Below are positions 22,841 to 35,681 of a stretch of 64,000 bases of DNA, one piece after another. The translations under genes and the position numbers were made by a program. Every line of letters begins with the position of its first letter. The stretch's first letter is position 1. The notes below the pieces were generated by a model. The model was given only the letters and a program-made list of their open reading frames with translations, did not search any database and was not told the DNA's origin. This DNA comes from Erpobdella octoculata (lineage: Eukaryota; Annelida; Clitellata; Hirudinida; Erpobdellidae), in the NCBI GenBank assembly GCA_963978895.1, contig OZ022242.1, positions 36,902,924 through 36,966,923 of the forward strand, given 5' to 3'.

Positions 22841-25800
22841 ATGAAGATTCTAACTGTTACCTTTCAAATTTTATTACTTCTAATAATGTGTTGGATATGC
22901 AACAAATTGTCGTTTGTCCAATCTGAAGTTGTCTTTGAAGAAAATAAACTGATGCGTCATTACGTTGGATGTTTTTCAAATATGGAAGACTTTAATGAAT
23001 GTTCTATAGAAGAACCATTAAATATAAAAAAGTGTTTGACTTGTTGTTCTAAATCAGATAATTACACTTTTGCAGCATTAAAAGTATTATTTAATTTAGC
23101 TTTTTGCTTCTAATAAATGTGAAGTAAATTGTTTTTTAATGTTTAATTTCAAATATCAGAGCCAATCAAAATGTTACTGTGGTAATCAATTCAATCAATC
23201 AGCACATGATTTAGATTGTGATGGTTTTTGTAAAAATTCAACAAGGGATCCATGTGGTGGAAATAATGCTTACAGCATTTACACAGGTTGTGACAGTAAT
23301 CAAAATTATTATAGATATTTTATTATATTAATTTATACAAGTTATATAATACCATTGTTTTGTTTAAAAACCAATATTGAAAATAAAATTAATTACTAAC
23401 CAAAATGAACGTTTAAATCATTTTAGTTTGCGGTGTTGGAACTTATGGGAAAGATTGTAACTTTCCTTGCAGTAAATGTCGTAACTCAATTCCTTGTAAG
23501 AGAAACACAGGTGATTGCATTGATGAATGCTATAAAAACTCTACCAATGATGTTAAATGTGATTTAAGTCAGATTTATTTATTTATTTGTTTTTAACAAT
23601 TATTTTTAATTGTTTAAATAAACAGAAAATTTAATTTATTACAGGCAATCGATTGATTGATGTGAATGTGGCTTTCAATCAAGCTGCAGAGCAGAGTTCA
23701 ATTTGCAGAGAATATTACAGCAAGGATATTATTTATTCAGCTTATTTAGCAGTAGATGAAAATTTTAATTATTTTTATAAAGGACGTACTTGCACTAGTA
23801 CGGAGTGCACTTACAAAAACAGTTGGTTATCTGTAGACTTGATTGCAAGAAGACAAGTTAGAGAAGTTGTTGTGACTAACACAGACGGTTTTGTATTTAT
23901 TTTCAATTTGTTTTTAATGTGTTTTTAATTCGATTTAACTGAAATTTATTTATATAATTTTTAAATTATTCTAATCGTTTTAATTTTTAGACTCTTTGAA
24001 TTTATTTTAGTTAATTTTTTAATCTATTTTTTTCAATAGTTCGTTTCTTAAAAAAATATTGTATTTCATTTTTGGATTTGAAATTTGTTCAAAACATAGG
24101 CTGGAATGTTGGACATTTTCAAATATATTTATCTGAAAACAAACCATCAGGAAATATTTCACAAGATCTTAGAAATTACCAATTGTGTAACACATATCCT
24201 TATGAAATATTGAACATAAAAACATTGAACGTGACGTGCAATGACAACACAACTGGTAGATATTTGATCGTTGTTTTGCCAAGAATTCTATGTTTGATCA
24301 TTTGTGAACTTGAAGTTTATCTCCATGGTAAGAAAAAATCATTTTTTTGTTTTATATTATTATAATTTATAAAAAAATCAAGAAACTTTTTTTTATAATT
24401 TGTTTTACCAGATTGTTACAACTGCAGAGAAAATGAAATTTGTTCAGAAGAACTTTTTGAAGGTCGTCGAAGCAGATGTGTTTGCAAACCAGGGTTTATG
24501 AAAAAAAATATTACATCAAACTGTTTAGGTTATTAGAACACAGTAAATTATAATAAAACTTAACATCTTATTAAATAATAAGTATATTATAACAATTTCT
24601 GTGTAATAAGTATAATATGAATAATTTTTTAATAATATGTTGTATTTTAATCACAAATATGATGGCCGGACAAAATGTCATGGACAAAATGTCGCTGACA
24701 AATGTCATAAGAACAAAATGTCATAATGACAAAATGTCATAAGGACAAAATGTCATAAAGACAAAATGTCATAAGGACAAAATGTCATAAAGACAAAATG
24801 TTATAAGGACAAAATGTCATAAGGACAAAATGTCGTTGGACAAAGTGTCGTGGACAAAATGTCGCGGACAAATGTCGTTGGACAAAGTGTCGCGGACCAA
24901 ATGTCGCGGAAAAACTTGTCACAGAAAAATTGGTGGGGGGCCTAACTACTTGCCAAAAGCGCCCTTAAAAATTTATTAAACGTTTAAATCTGTTTTTCAG
25001 ATATTTGATTTTACATAAATATGAATAAACACTATAAACCTCTTATAATTTGCTGACCAAAACTTTTTCCAGTTACATAAATGTTTCATGTGTCAATGAA
25101 AGTAAATTTTTAGTAATTCCATAGTAATTTTCAGTAAAAAGCACTAATTTCTAGTGTTTTGTATATTTTCTGCTAAAGAACATAACGCCAAATTAGTTTT
25201 TGTCGGTTTCATAAATCCCCGATATGGTTTTATCACTCTTGCTTCGTTATTAACGATCTAAGATTCTATTTGTTGAAAATATTTAAAACCTTCTTTAAAT
25301 ATTTTTGTTTTTACATGTAACTTTATATTAGATAATGTTACCACGGTATTTGTTAAGATTAACAAGCTTCTTGAAAATTATAAATCTGTACCAAACACTT
25401 TGACTTTTTGTACACGACGTTTTGTCAATGACATTTTGTCTACGTTGTTCTGTCCACAACATTTTGTCCAACAATTTTTAGTACTCATGACATTTTGTCC
25501 GCGAAATTTTGTCCTAGAGCCCTAATCATACATTAAATCAATGAGGTTTTATTTTAAATAACTTTTAGAAGTAACAATTTTTATTTTGTCATGTATTTGT
25601 CAGATGTCGACGAATGTCAAAATAGCAACACTTGTTCAGAAAATGCCAGATGCACAAACACTGATGGAGGTTACTCATGCAAATGCAATGATGGATATTT
25701 TGGTAATGCTACAATAAAGAATGGCTGTCGAGGTTAGAATTATATTTTTAAATTTCAATTGTTAAAAATATCAAAAAAATAACTTTATTTTAAAGAAAAC

Positions 25801-26950
25801 CAAACACATGAAAACTATCTCGGTTGTTACACAAAAGTTGAAACATTGAATCAAACGATTTTTAAGAGCGATGCAACAACCCAAACTTGTTTGAAATTTT
25901 GCTCAGACGATTTAAACCTCAATACGTTTGCTGCTTTAAAAGTAAACTTCTAATAAATCATGTAATGTACACCAAATAAATTAAACTGTCGAGTGAACAT
26001 TTGTTGAATGAAAATGTTGCAGAATGGAAATGAATGTCATTGTGGAGAAAGTTTTTCATGGTCAGCAGAAGAAGAAGAATGTAATGTGACATGCGCAGAT
26101 GATTTGAATCAACAATGTGGAGGACTTGATACGTTCAGTGTGTATACGTGTAAGTCAGAATAGATTACCGATATTGTAATGTGGTTGTTTATAAACAAAT
26201 ATGTAAAAACAGAGTTCACAATTTTCCCCAAAAGTACTGACTATGAATATACAGAGTGGGCCAAAAAAAGTGAGACGTCCTATAATATGTTCTTTACATT
26301 ATAAAAACATAATTGATCACACTAAAAGTCAAAGATGGTGACCGGAAATTAACTAAATAACGACTTAATGATTAGAGTTAGTAAGTAAGATCATCTAGGT
26401 AATATTTTGTTTATTTGGAAATATTTTGTCTAAATTTGATATAATTATATTTGATTCCATGAAATTATCTCACTTTTTTTGAGCCACCCTCTATTACCAC
26501 AAAACAATTTTTATCATCCTTGCTAAAAAGTTTTTTGATTTAATAGCATACTTTTCTGCAAATAAAATATTTTCTCTTATTCTTTCTTTCATATTTATTG
26601 CAGTTTTTATTTCATAAAATATTTTAACTTTGCAGTTTTAAACCACTAGGATATTCATTAAGAATTTATAGGCCATAATAACAATAACAAAACCAAAAAT
26701 TGAAATGATTTGTAGCTTGTCCAATTGGATACCACGGTCTAGATTGCAATATACCGTGTTGGAAATGCCGCAACTCTGTGCCATGCTTCAGGAAAACTGG
26801 AAACTGCTATGAAACATCAGAGTCTTCTAGCTATAAATCAGGTGTGTTTTATTAATTATTAATTTTTAAAAGTTCAATAAAATATAAATAAAATTAGATT
26901 TTACACTTCAGGTGGGTTGATGTTTGATGTCAACATGGTTTTTAATAAGA
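22841..26950 (+). CDS. WSC / EGF / fucolectin-domain extracellular protein
   Basis: Exons read at 22841-23083, 23160-23286, 23427-23567, 23645-23887, 24100-24327, 24412-24528, 25604-25732, 25796-25941, 26023-26149, 26716-26841 and 26912-26950. Exon 1 starts MKILTVTFQILLLLIMCWIC, a signal peptide, then a WSC domain (YVGCF, CYCG). Next come an EGF-like module (GTYGKDC), a fucolectin-type (FTP/F5-8C-like) lectin domain (VNVAFNQAAEQSS, WLSVDL, CELEVY), an EGF, a calcium-binding EGF (DVDECQNSNTC), a second WSC (YLGCY, CHCG) and a second EGF module (GYHGLDC). The last exon restarts a fucolectin domain (FDVNMVFNK) but runs into a stop after 13 codons. Most module borders are phase 1. WSC and fucolectin domains bind carbohydrates, so a surface or secreted lectin-like role is inferred. 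It may continue into the 7TM block at 28.89 kb. Confidence 0.82.
24665..25510. mobile_element. Foldback-type element with GACAAAATGTC arms
   Basis: The left arm (24665-24912) is about 16 copies of gacaaaatgtcataag or variants with gtcgcgga. The right arm (about 25410-25510) has the opposite sense: acattttgtcca, ttttgtccgcg. The about 500 bp between is not repetitive and has no gene. It lies in an intron of the WSC gene. Confidence 0.6.
26252..26491. mobile_element. Mariner-type MITE
   Basis: 240 bp between TA dinucleotides. The ends CAGAGTGGGCCAAAAAAAGT and (reverse complement of the right end) GAGGGTGGCTCAAAAAAAGT are inverted repeats typical of Tc1/mariner elements. It lies in an intron of the WSC gene. 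Confidence 0.75.
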
Positions 26951-27111
26951 GTTAATAAAAACCTAAGTTTTTTAAGAATAATAAAAAATCGATTGTATGG
27001 TTTTTTGAAGATTTTTAGGTCTTGTAAGTTTTTAAATTCTAAATTGGTAGACTATGTCGGTACTTCTATCGGTCCCGAACGCTATTCTGAGTGCCTGATT
27101 CTGGATGAAAT

Positions 27112-28550
27112 TTATAAGGGTATGCGGACGTTTCATCAAAGAACGATTCATAAAGGGACTGTTCATCAAGGACTATTCATCAAGGGACTATTCATCAAGA
27201 GACTATTCATCAAAGGACTATTCATCAAGAGGACGGTTCATCATAAGGACTGTTCATCTAAAGACTATTCATCAAGAGGACTATTCATCAAATTTTGAAG
27301 ACATTCAGAAACCTTTATCAATATATACCCAAGATATTTTCAGCGTAAAGTAATTTGCTGTATTTTTAAAAGACAGTTCTTCATCTTTGATAAAATAAAT
27401 TTCAAACATATCAGTAATTTTAAAAAAATAGTGATGGCAACCAGGGTTGTTAAGAGCGGTACTATTGGCTGACAAGATCGTTGATGACAGCGTCGCTACA
27501 TTTTTTAGCTGTTTTCAGCGCTATATTATTAAAAAACAGACTCAGACTCAGATTTCTTGCAAACTTCAAATAAAAACTAAATACATTGGAACTCATTTAA
27601 TTGATATAAAAAACCTGAGTCTGGTTGATTTATCGACGATTCGGACGAGCGTAGGCGTCTCTTTGAAATGACCTTTCCTGACCTCGCTAAAGCGAGCGTG
27701 TTCGTCTCTTTGAAGTGTGGCAGAAGTGGTATACCGGGTGTTAGTGATGTTTTGAGGTGTATGGTATCTGGCTGTTTGAGTGTGTATATACTTATAGTTT
27801 GTACGAACAGTTGAAAGCAGTTTTTTTAAACTTATTATTCAATTGTCTTTTGTCCGTTTTATCTTAAGATCTTGACGTTATTTCTTGTCCGACGAATAAA
27901 ATTGTTGTATATTACAACCATGTCTTCTACAAACTTGCTGCTTGCTCGAGGCAAAAGTGTCTTTAAAGCGTGGCCGCTTGGTGTTAAACGACCGATGCCA
28001 GATTTGACATAGCGGGCATGTGTGATGCTTTGACGTGTTTGTGGCCTTTGGTAAATGTGTACATATATGGTTTACTAAAACAGTCGAATTTAGTTTTTCT
28101 GGTGCTGTGACCGGGAGCGGAAGCGGGAGACAAGCGGGAAGAGAGAGCGACCGGGAGCGTGAGAGCAAGCGGGGAAGGAAACGGGAACGAGAGAGAAAAA
28201 CGACCGAAAAACCTCTAAAATCCCCGGACAACACAAGGTACCTCGATAGTTCTATTATAAAGAATAAAGTAATTGGATGCAAGCAGAGTAGCACTGTAAA
28301 CTTGATTTAAATTACCTTACATTTTGGTAACATATTTTGGTTGAAAATAACATCTTAAACAATTTTATTAACTTTTTTGATGAATAGTCCGCTGGATGAA
28401 TAGACATTAGATGAACAGTCCTTATGATGAACCGTCCTTTTGATGAATAGTCCTTTGGTGAATAGTCCTTTGATGAATAGTCCCTTGATGAATAGTCCTT
28501 GATGAACAGTCCTTTGATGAATCGTCCTTTGATGAACAGTCCTAGAATCT
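27112..28550. mobile_element. Foldback element with arms of iterated GGACTATTCATCAA
   Basis: The left arm (27112-27298) has about 12 copies of ggactattcatcaa. The right arm (28376-28550) is its reverse complement. The unusual variants occur in the same order in both arms (ggacggttcatcataagg, then ctgttcatcta). So the arms are one long inverted repeat of about 180 bp, not two independent arrays. The 1.08-kb centre holds an unclassified stretch and a Helitron relic ending at 28250. It sits exactly between the truncated fucolectin exon and the duplicated 7TM exons. Confidence 0.7.
28062..28250 (+). mobile_element. Helitron relic with GGGAGCG-rich body
   Basis: The body accgggagcggaagcgggag and the end aaatccccggacaacacaag...ctcgatagt match the 3' part of the Helitron at 8391-8735, in opposite orientation. 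CTAGT has become ATAGT. Confidence 0.5.
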
Positions 28551-28888
28551 TTATAAGATACACACAAACGAGGTGGCACACGCTCTCCAAAGAGAATGTC
28601 ACGCCCATGAATTGCTTAACCAAATTCGATACGTGCTTTCAGGCTTTCTTAACCTCTGTGCGACCCAAATGTCCTAAAACTATTCGTCCCGAGACCTAAT
28701 CGTCCCAGGACCTAGATGGCGGGATCTAATCGGTTGAACCAAGTTATCCTTAAGTTTTTTATTTAGTCATTCTTAAAGTAGGAACAAATATTAGAGCCAC
28801 TGAGTGAACCAGCCATTTCTAGCGATTGACTCATTTTATATGTCTTTATTAAAGCACATTTTAATACATATTGCATTTATATATAGTA

Positions 28889-31800
28889 GGTTGTGTCAAG
28901 CAAGCGTGGCCTCAGAATGCACTTTACATTTCATTTGACTATGGACAACTAGGAGAAGAAAAATACGGAAATATAACATGTAATGAAGCAGGTTATTATA
29001 TTTTAGTTTAATCAAATAGTTAACTATTTTTCTGATGAATACATTAAAGATACTATACTGTTACTACTATTGCCAGATAACTGGGATTTAACAGATGTTC
29101 AGCTATTAGGCAGATGTGAAGGTAACTTCAAAAACGGCTACAGCTGGAAAATTCTTACACCGTTCACTATAGGCCCTTACCTGTGCGAGACAGACGGTAT
29201 ATTAAAAATGATAAGAGACCTTGAGGTTACTTTGAAATTTTTTTAACTGAATTGACCTTTTGAAAACCATAATTAATATGTTACGCACAGGCCAGTAATG
29301 ATCCGATATCTGTCGTGGCTAAAAATTCATTAATAATAACCCAAACTAAAAAAGAAATATCTTTGGAAGAAGTTTTTAAACTCACTGAATTTTTGAAATC
29401 AAGACTTGACCGTGAATATGCCATAGAAGAAGAGGTATTAGTGGTCCCATTATAGTTCTCTCGAGCCTTAAAAATAATTTATTTTTGTTTTAAAAGGTTG
29501 GAAAAAATCTGATTGGAACAGTAAGCAATTCTTTGAAGAATTTAAATCGACGCATGTTAGATTCTCAAAACAATTTTTCTTCAATTAACCGGTTAGGTTT
29601 TGTAGTATTGAAACAACTGAAAATGTTTCTGAATACAAAATAACTCGATGGTTTTAATTTTTAAATATAATTCTGAACTACTTCAAGGCTGGTCCAATTG
29701 GTCGATGCGACCGTTTTGAAGGTTAAGCTGGACGAAACAACAAAAACCATAACGTGGTCAACTCCAGGAATTGCAGTCTATATCAGTCAGTTGAGCCACA
29801 ATTCTATAAATAAAATAGAAAGCATCACATTACTAAATTCTGGACAAATTGTTACAAAGGATCATTATTACATGAATGACTTATCAAATGCTACGGAATC
29901 ATTTGTGACAGTCTTTTTACCAAAACAAGTCTACAGCAGTGTTCCAATAAGACAAGGTGGTTTTACAAATATTCTGAGCTATTTAAAACATAAATTAAAA
30001 ATTTATCAAATAATTTGATTTGCAGTGGCAGATCCATGAGGGCCCTGTGGGTCCGAGCCCCCCTCAGATGTTTTAAAAAAAAATTAATTTTTACTTAGCT
30101 GGCAACGTCATTATTTTGTCGCTGGCCTATAAGGCTTTATCTTTACTAAACTCACTTCTCGACCATCAATATTTCTGATATTTGGCTGATATTTAAAAAC
30201 TTCTGGTTTTTGAACTAATTTAATACCAATTATATTTCAAATAATATTTCCAAAAACATCTAGACCAGGTCTAGTAGACCTCCGCCAGTAGGTCCAGCCA
30301 AAACAGTTAAAAATGAAACTCTTTTTTTCAAATATGCCCAAACGAGTAAACGACTTAGCAGTAATCATTGGTTATAAAATGGAATCTGAGCCAAAAATAA
30401 AAACGTTGCCGGATTTTTTCATACCGCGGATTTAAGAAATACCCCAGCTGTTGCCTGGCTATTTTGGACGCGTGAGTCTAACCGTAGAATAATGCTGACA
30501 AACGACGTATGATAGCGCAACAGTTACAATGGACAAGTTCAATGAATGTAAAGCAATCCTAAGGTACTAACTGTTTTATTAAATAAACTGCTTTAACTAC
30601 AATCTAAACTCGATCGGCTCCAAGAGCTTTGAGAACAACGTGAGCGTTCAGAACAACGAACGGATGTCAAAAATGATTGAGCAGTTTATTGACTCAGCCA
30701 CAAGGCAGGGAATGATGGGTAATCAAGACATCTCCAATTGTCTTTGTCATTAGATAGATGGGTTTTTATGAATCAGTCTTAGTGTTTCTTTAACCGCTTT
30801 TCAGTCGTTTCGACATGCGTAAGAATCAGGAATGACTAGGATACTGCACTCCTACTAAAACGTCTACCAAAAAAGCCATTCTCTTGGTAAAAAAAAAATT
30901 ATTTCTGCTATCTGTGTTCAGTGATAATTCTTTTCCGTCTGATTGAGACGATCCTAGTATTTAATACTAAAAAGTCATTCTCAACTTTGAAGTGTCTAGT
31001 CTGATGACCTATTAACTCTACAGCACAATGGAAAAGAGGTATATTGTGCTGACATTGCTACAGTTAAAAAATTATCTAAAGAAAAGATGAAAGAAAGAAA
31101 AAAAGAAACAAAAAATTCAATTTTAATTCTTTTTTTCTTTTGGTTTTACTTAAAAGAACTCGAGATATCTTAAAACGGGTTGCGTAACAACAACAATCAA
31201 CATTTTAAAAACTAAAAAAATTTGGGCCCCCCCCCCTACCAAATTTCTGGATCCACCACTGTTGATTTGGAACCATTAATTAATTAATCAGATTCACAGC
31301 AAGATTGTAGCTTGGTTGAACGAGCAGATGTACGAACCATTTTCGTGTCTTACAAGTCTAGCAATCTGTTAATCAAACCAAAAAATAACTCTACAATCAG
31401 CGAGTATATCGTGAAAGTTTCAATTGGAGAATTCAAAGTAGAAAACCTAAAAGAAAAAATCCGTCTACGGTTTCAAATGCGTGAGGTATATTATTGAAAT
31501 GAAAATATTTAGTTTCTAAAATTTTGGTTAAAATTGGTCCGGATCCTTCCCCTTTCGTTGTAAAAAAACTCAAATTATTTAACACTTTACAGAAAGTTAC
31601 ATGGTGATACAAAACTAAGCCTATCAAATTACCTAGCATACAGAGTAGCAGTTGTCATAACGTCTCTTCATCTTGTTTTAAATCTTTCATATTAACTTCA
31701 CCCTGTTTGCTTCATTGCCAGACGCTAGTCTAACTGTAGTTTGCTTAAAATAATTAATTTAAATAATTTAAATATTGCTTACAGTGACACCGTAACAACA

Positions 31801-34086
31801 AAGTAATAATATTACTAAACAAATTCAGCGCAGGTCATTTTCAACACTGTTCAGTGCTTGCTGGGCAGCTCGTGCCTGATGAGCCACCTTATAGAGGGAA
31901 CGTTGGTTAAGTTGTCTTGAAATGGGTCATGATTGATAAGGGCTCTGGTTAAGCGTTCACCTGTTGGCCTAAAAGTCGGTAAAGTCCGTAAAAGGTGTGG
32001 AGAGGCAGACACCATAAGCAACTGAGTGTATGTACCTAATTGTTCTAGTGGTTCTCACACAAGCTTCATTCTCCTGAAGCACTCTAAACATTGTTAGTTT
32101 AAGTGTATCTCTTATTTTTGAGCCACAGTCAGCATTTAGTATTTAGCAGTTTAAAAACAATTCATTCCATGCTTTTTGTTATTATTCAGGAGCAAAACAG
32201 TTCACATCAATGTCTATTCACGAATACAATACATGAAAACATAGAAAATTGGAAATGGTCAGCAGAAGGAATGTCATTGGCATGGTATGACAGTGAAAAA
32301 AATGAAGTTGAATGTCTCAGCGATCATCTTACAGTTTTTGCAGTTTTCGCTGTAAGAGTTTTGAAAATATTAATTTTAATTGAATTTTGTTTCATATGCT
32401 TACTTTTAAATAATATAATTAGTTTTTAATCAAAATTTAAGAATAAAATTTTTAATAAAAATTGTATCACTGCTAGGGTTATACTGATACTAAAGAAAAA
32501 GAGGAGACTAAAATATTGAGTGTGATAACAATTATAGGAGCTACACTTTCAATTGTTTCTCTTGTACTTGTTTTGCTGGGTCAACTGATTTTCAGGTTCA
32601 TTTTTGTGTACAAGTAAATATCAGTTGATTATTTTTAACAAGTTTGAATATAAACTTTGGCAGAACTTATAAAAGGATTCAGTTTCAAAAAGCTCTGCTC
32701 AATCTTGCTGTGGCTTTGATTATTGTAAATCTTTTGATATTATTTGGATTAGATAAAACTAAAAACAATGATCTATGCATGGCTGTAGCAATATCTTTGC
32801 ATTATTTTCTTCTTTCTTCATTTTCTTGGATGCTCGTTGAAGCTGTTCTTCAATATTACATGTTTGTCAAAGTCTTCAATACTCACATTGATCGATTTTT
32901 CTGGAAAGTAACACTACCTGCTTGGGGTAAATTCAGAAAAACTTGTTATTGATTTTAGAAAGTAAACAAAAACTTGGCTTCCAAAAAATGGAGCTCATTA
33001 CTAGTGTAATTGTTTTAATAAAGGACTTCCAGCCTTGGCTGTCTCAATATCTGTGGCAGCTGGCTCTAAATTTTATGGAGGAGAAAACAAAAAATAGTAA
33101 TTTTTAATATTATATAAATATAGAACATGTTAGTAGTAAAAACTGATTTAGTTGATATTAAACAAGTAAAGGAAAAAACGAATTTTTTAACACAAACTTT
33201 AACTTCAAATACCCTCGATTTAGAAATAAGAAAGATGTTCAAGATAAATTTTTTTTTATTGAATTATGTATTGTCAGCCAATATAAAGCTATGCTAAAAG
33301 TTTCAGCTTCCTAGCTAGTCAAAAAGCTGGTTAAATTTTACTTGCACGATTTGCGTACAGAGAAAGTCACACACAAACAGAGATTGTAACCTAAATAAAA
33401 GTTTGTAAAAAAAATTACGAACTTTAGTTATAATAAACTGTAGTTATTAATTTATTTGATATTTAAAATAAACAAAAATGTAAGAACTATAGTTATAATA
33501 AATTGTAGTTATAATTTTATATCAGTTTTTCATTTTTGCATTTCAGCTGCTGGTTGGAAAAACCAGCTGTCCATTTTGCTTTCCTGTTACCACTCGGCAT
33601 TATACAATTCATCAATTTTATATTATTTATAATCATTATTAGGAGTATTGCTAATTTGAAAAAAAATCCAAATAATAAGTCTGACGAGCATCTAACTAGC
33701 ATTCAAGTTAAAGCGGGGATGTGCTGTTTTGTTGTCATGGGTGATTTTGATATGTTATTGTTGCTATAAATGGTTTTTTATTGTTTTAAAATTTTATTAT
33801 ATTTTTTATTTTAGGTCTGACATGGAGTTTTGCTCTTTTCTCGTTTGGCGAAGTGGCTCTCGTTATGCAATATCTGTTTACAATTTTCAACTCGTTACAA
33901 GGCTTTTTCATCTTAGTTCTTTTCAACTTACGATATGAGCCACTTAGAAATGCATGGATTAGTTACTACCAAAGACACCGAACTCCCAGAAAATGGTTTA
34001 GAGATTTAACAAAAAGCCTGTCAAGAGAAAGTAGTGAAAGACCGACAACGAGCTTCAGAGATGTCGGTGGTCCTGTTTTCCTTTAG
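28889..34086 (+). CDS. Second copy of the adhesion GPCR, GAIN-GPS-7TM half only
   Basis: Exons at 28889-28991, 29077-29225, 29291-29434, 29497-29591, 29688-29956, 31292-31485, 32190-32351, 32477-32594, 32664-32926, 33024-33096, 33547-33740 and 33825-34086. Each matches an exon of the first gene from 14725 onward in order, phase and sequence. The GPS exon keeps two conserved Trp, the Cys pair and the SDHLT cleavage site; the seven hydrophobic segments and the tail (RESSERPTTS...VFL, stop) are intact. No frameshift or stop was found. The lectin and Ig exons of the first gene have no counterpart here, and no start codon was found. The first exon needs a phase-1 donor, which the WSC/EGF exons at 26.84 or 26.95 kb can supply. 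The likeliest reading is a functional receptor with a swapped ectodomain; the alternative is a headless partial duplicate. Confidence 0.85.
30023..31261. mobile_element. hAT transposon in a receptor intron
   Basis: Ends CAGTGGCAGATCCATGAGGG and TTCTGGATCCACCACTG, flanked by perfect 8-bp copies of ttgatttg (30015-30022 and 31262-31269). 1239 bp. It contains only short fragments of coding-like sequence. The same intron in the first receptor copy (15788-15871) is 84 bp and lacks it, giving an empty-site control. Confidence 0.9.
31486..32189. other. Expanded intron with a copy of a repeat shared with 19.25 kb
   Basis: The matching intron in the first gene is 143 bp; here it is 704 bp. About 31535-31675 resembles 19255-19405. 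The rest is unclassified. Confidence 0.5.
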
Positions 34087-35083
34087 GAACACAATCATTG
34101 AAGGATGCGATAGATAACAATGCAAAATTTAATTGACGTTTAAATGTTTAAAATGCATGCAGCTTTGAATGGAAAATATTTCTGGTGTTTCTAGATAACC
34201 TACTTTTTGATGTTCTTCTTTGAATAAAACCTTTTGGTGTTAATACTATATAATCTGTTTTTATAAAGTACTCGTTATAATGTTAGATTAAAATTTTTCA
34301 GTCTATGTTTAGACAAATCGCCATATTTTTTATTTATTTTTAAATTATTTTATATATAGTTATAATATATGTCGGATATCTCTTATAACATAATATTAAC
34401 AGCATTGTATTGTTTATTCAAATGAAAAAATCGGAATGAGATTTAGGACCTCCAATGAAGAAAGCGAATTTTTTTATCATTTTTACTTTATAAAAAATAC
34501 ATTTTTTTTTAAAACAACGTTATTCTTGCGCACTAAAAAGTATAAAATAATATTCCTATGAGCCTGGCAGAATGTCTGAACAGCTTGGTCACATTATATG
34601 GTAACATACTTTATAACAGTTTCTAATTCATACAAAACGAAAAAACGTTGGGTGCATTTTTTTTTTACAAATATTTGTTTTTCAAAAGTTTTGATGCTGT
34701 ATATGCGTCCTACGTTTTTCGTTGTATATGAATTAGAAACTCTTGTCCGGGGTTTTTAGAGGTTTTTCTATCGTTTTTCTCTCTCGTTTCCGTTTCCTTT
34801 CCCGCTTGCTCTCCCGCTCCCGGTCACTTTCCCGTTCCCGCTAGCTTTCCCGTTCTCGCTCATTCTCCAATTCCCGTTTCCCCTCTCTCTCCCGTTCCTG
34901 TTTCCGTAAAACTATTATTGCATTTAGAAATCGATTTGCATAATTTAGAAATATAAAGTGTGTTTTTTAATTTTCAATTGTTAAAAACTTTAACAATCCT
35001 TCAGGACTGACTAATGACTATACTTACAAGTTGGAACGCGAACTGTTGAAATTTGGTGGTCCACCCGCTTGATTATCTGTCTG
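34087..35083. other. 3' flank of the second receptor copy and intergenic DNA
   Basis: The first about 200 bp match the flank of the first copy. A hairpin MITE (34617-34746) and a Helitron-type pyrimidine-rich relic (34747-34915, ttttctatcgtttttctctc) follow. No gene seen. Confidence 0.5.
34617..34746. mobile_element. Hairpin MITE
   Basis: Arms of about 42 bp: cagtttctaattcatacaaa with acgaaaaaacgttgggtgca, and their reverse complement tgcgtcctacgtttttcgtt with gtatatgaattagaaactct. The loop is about 45 bp. Confidence 0.6.
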
Positions 35084-35546
<463 letters not shown>

Positions 35547-35681
35547 TAGATAAATGTTGTTTGATTTTAAATAGGTTTTTATTAATGAAAACGTACGATA
35601 AACGTTTTATTTTAAAAAATATATTTTAATTCTAAATAATTTTGAAAAAAAAACATGTCAATTATTTATAAAAAAAAAAAA

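Noticed and set aside
27878..28310. ORFs on both strands between the foldback arms
   Set aside because: They cross the purine-rich Helitron relic; composition, not coding, explains the openness.
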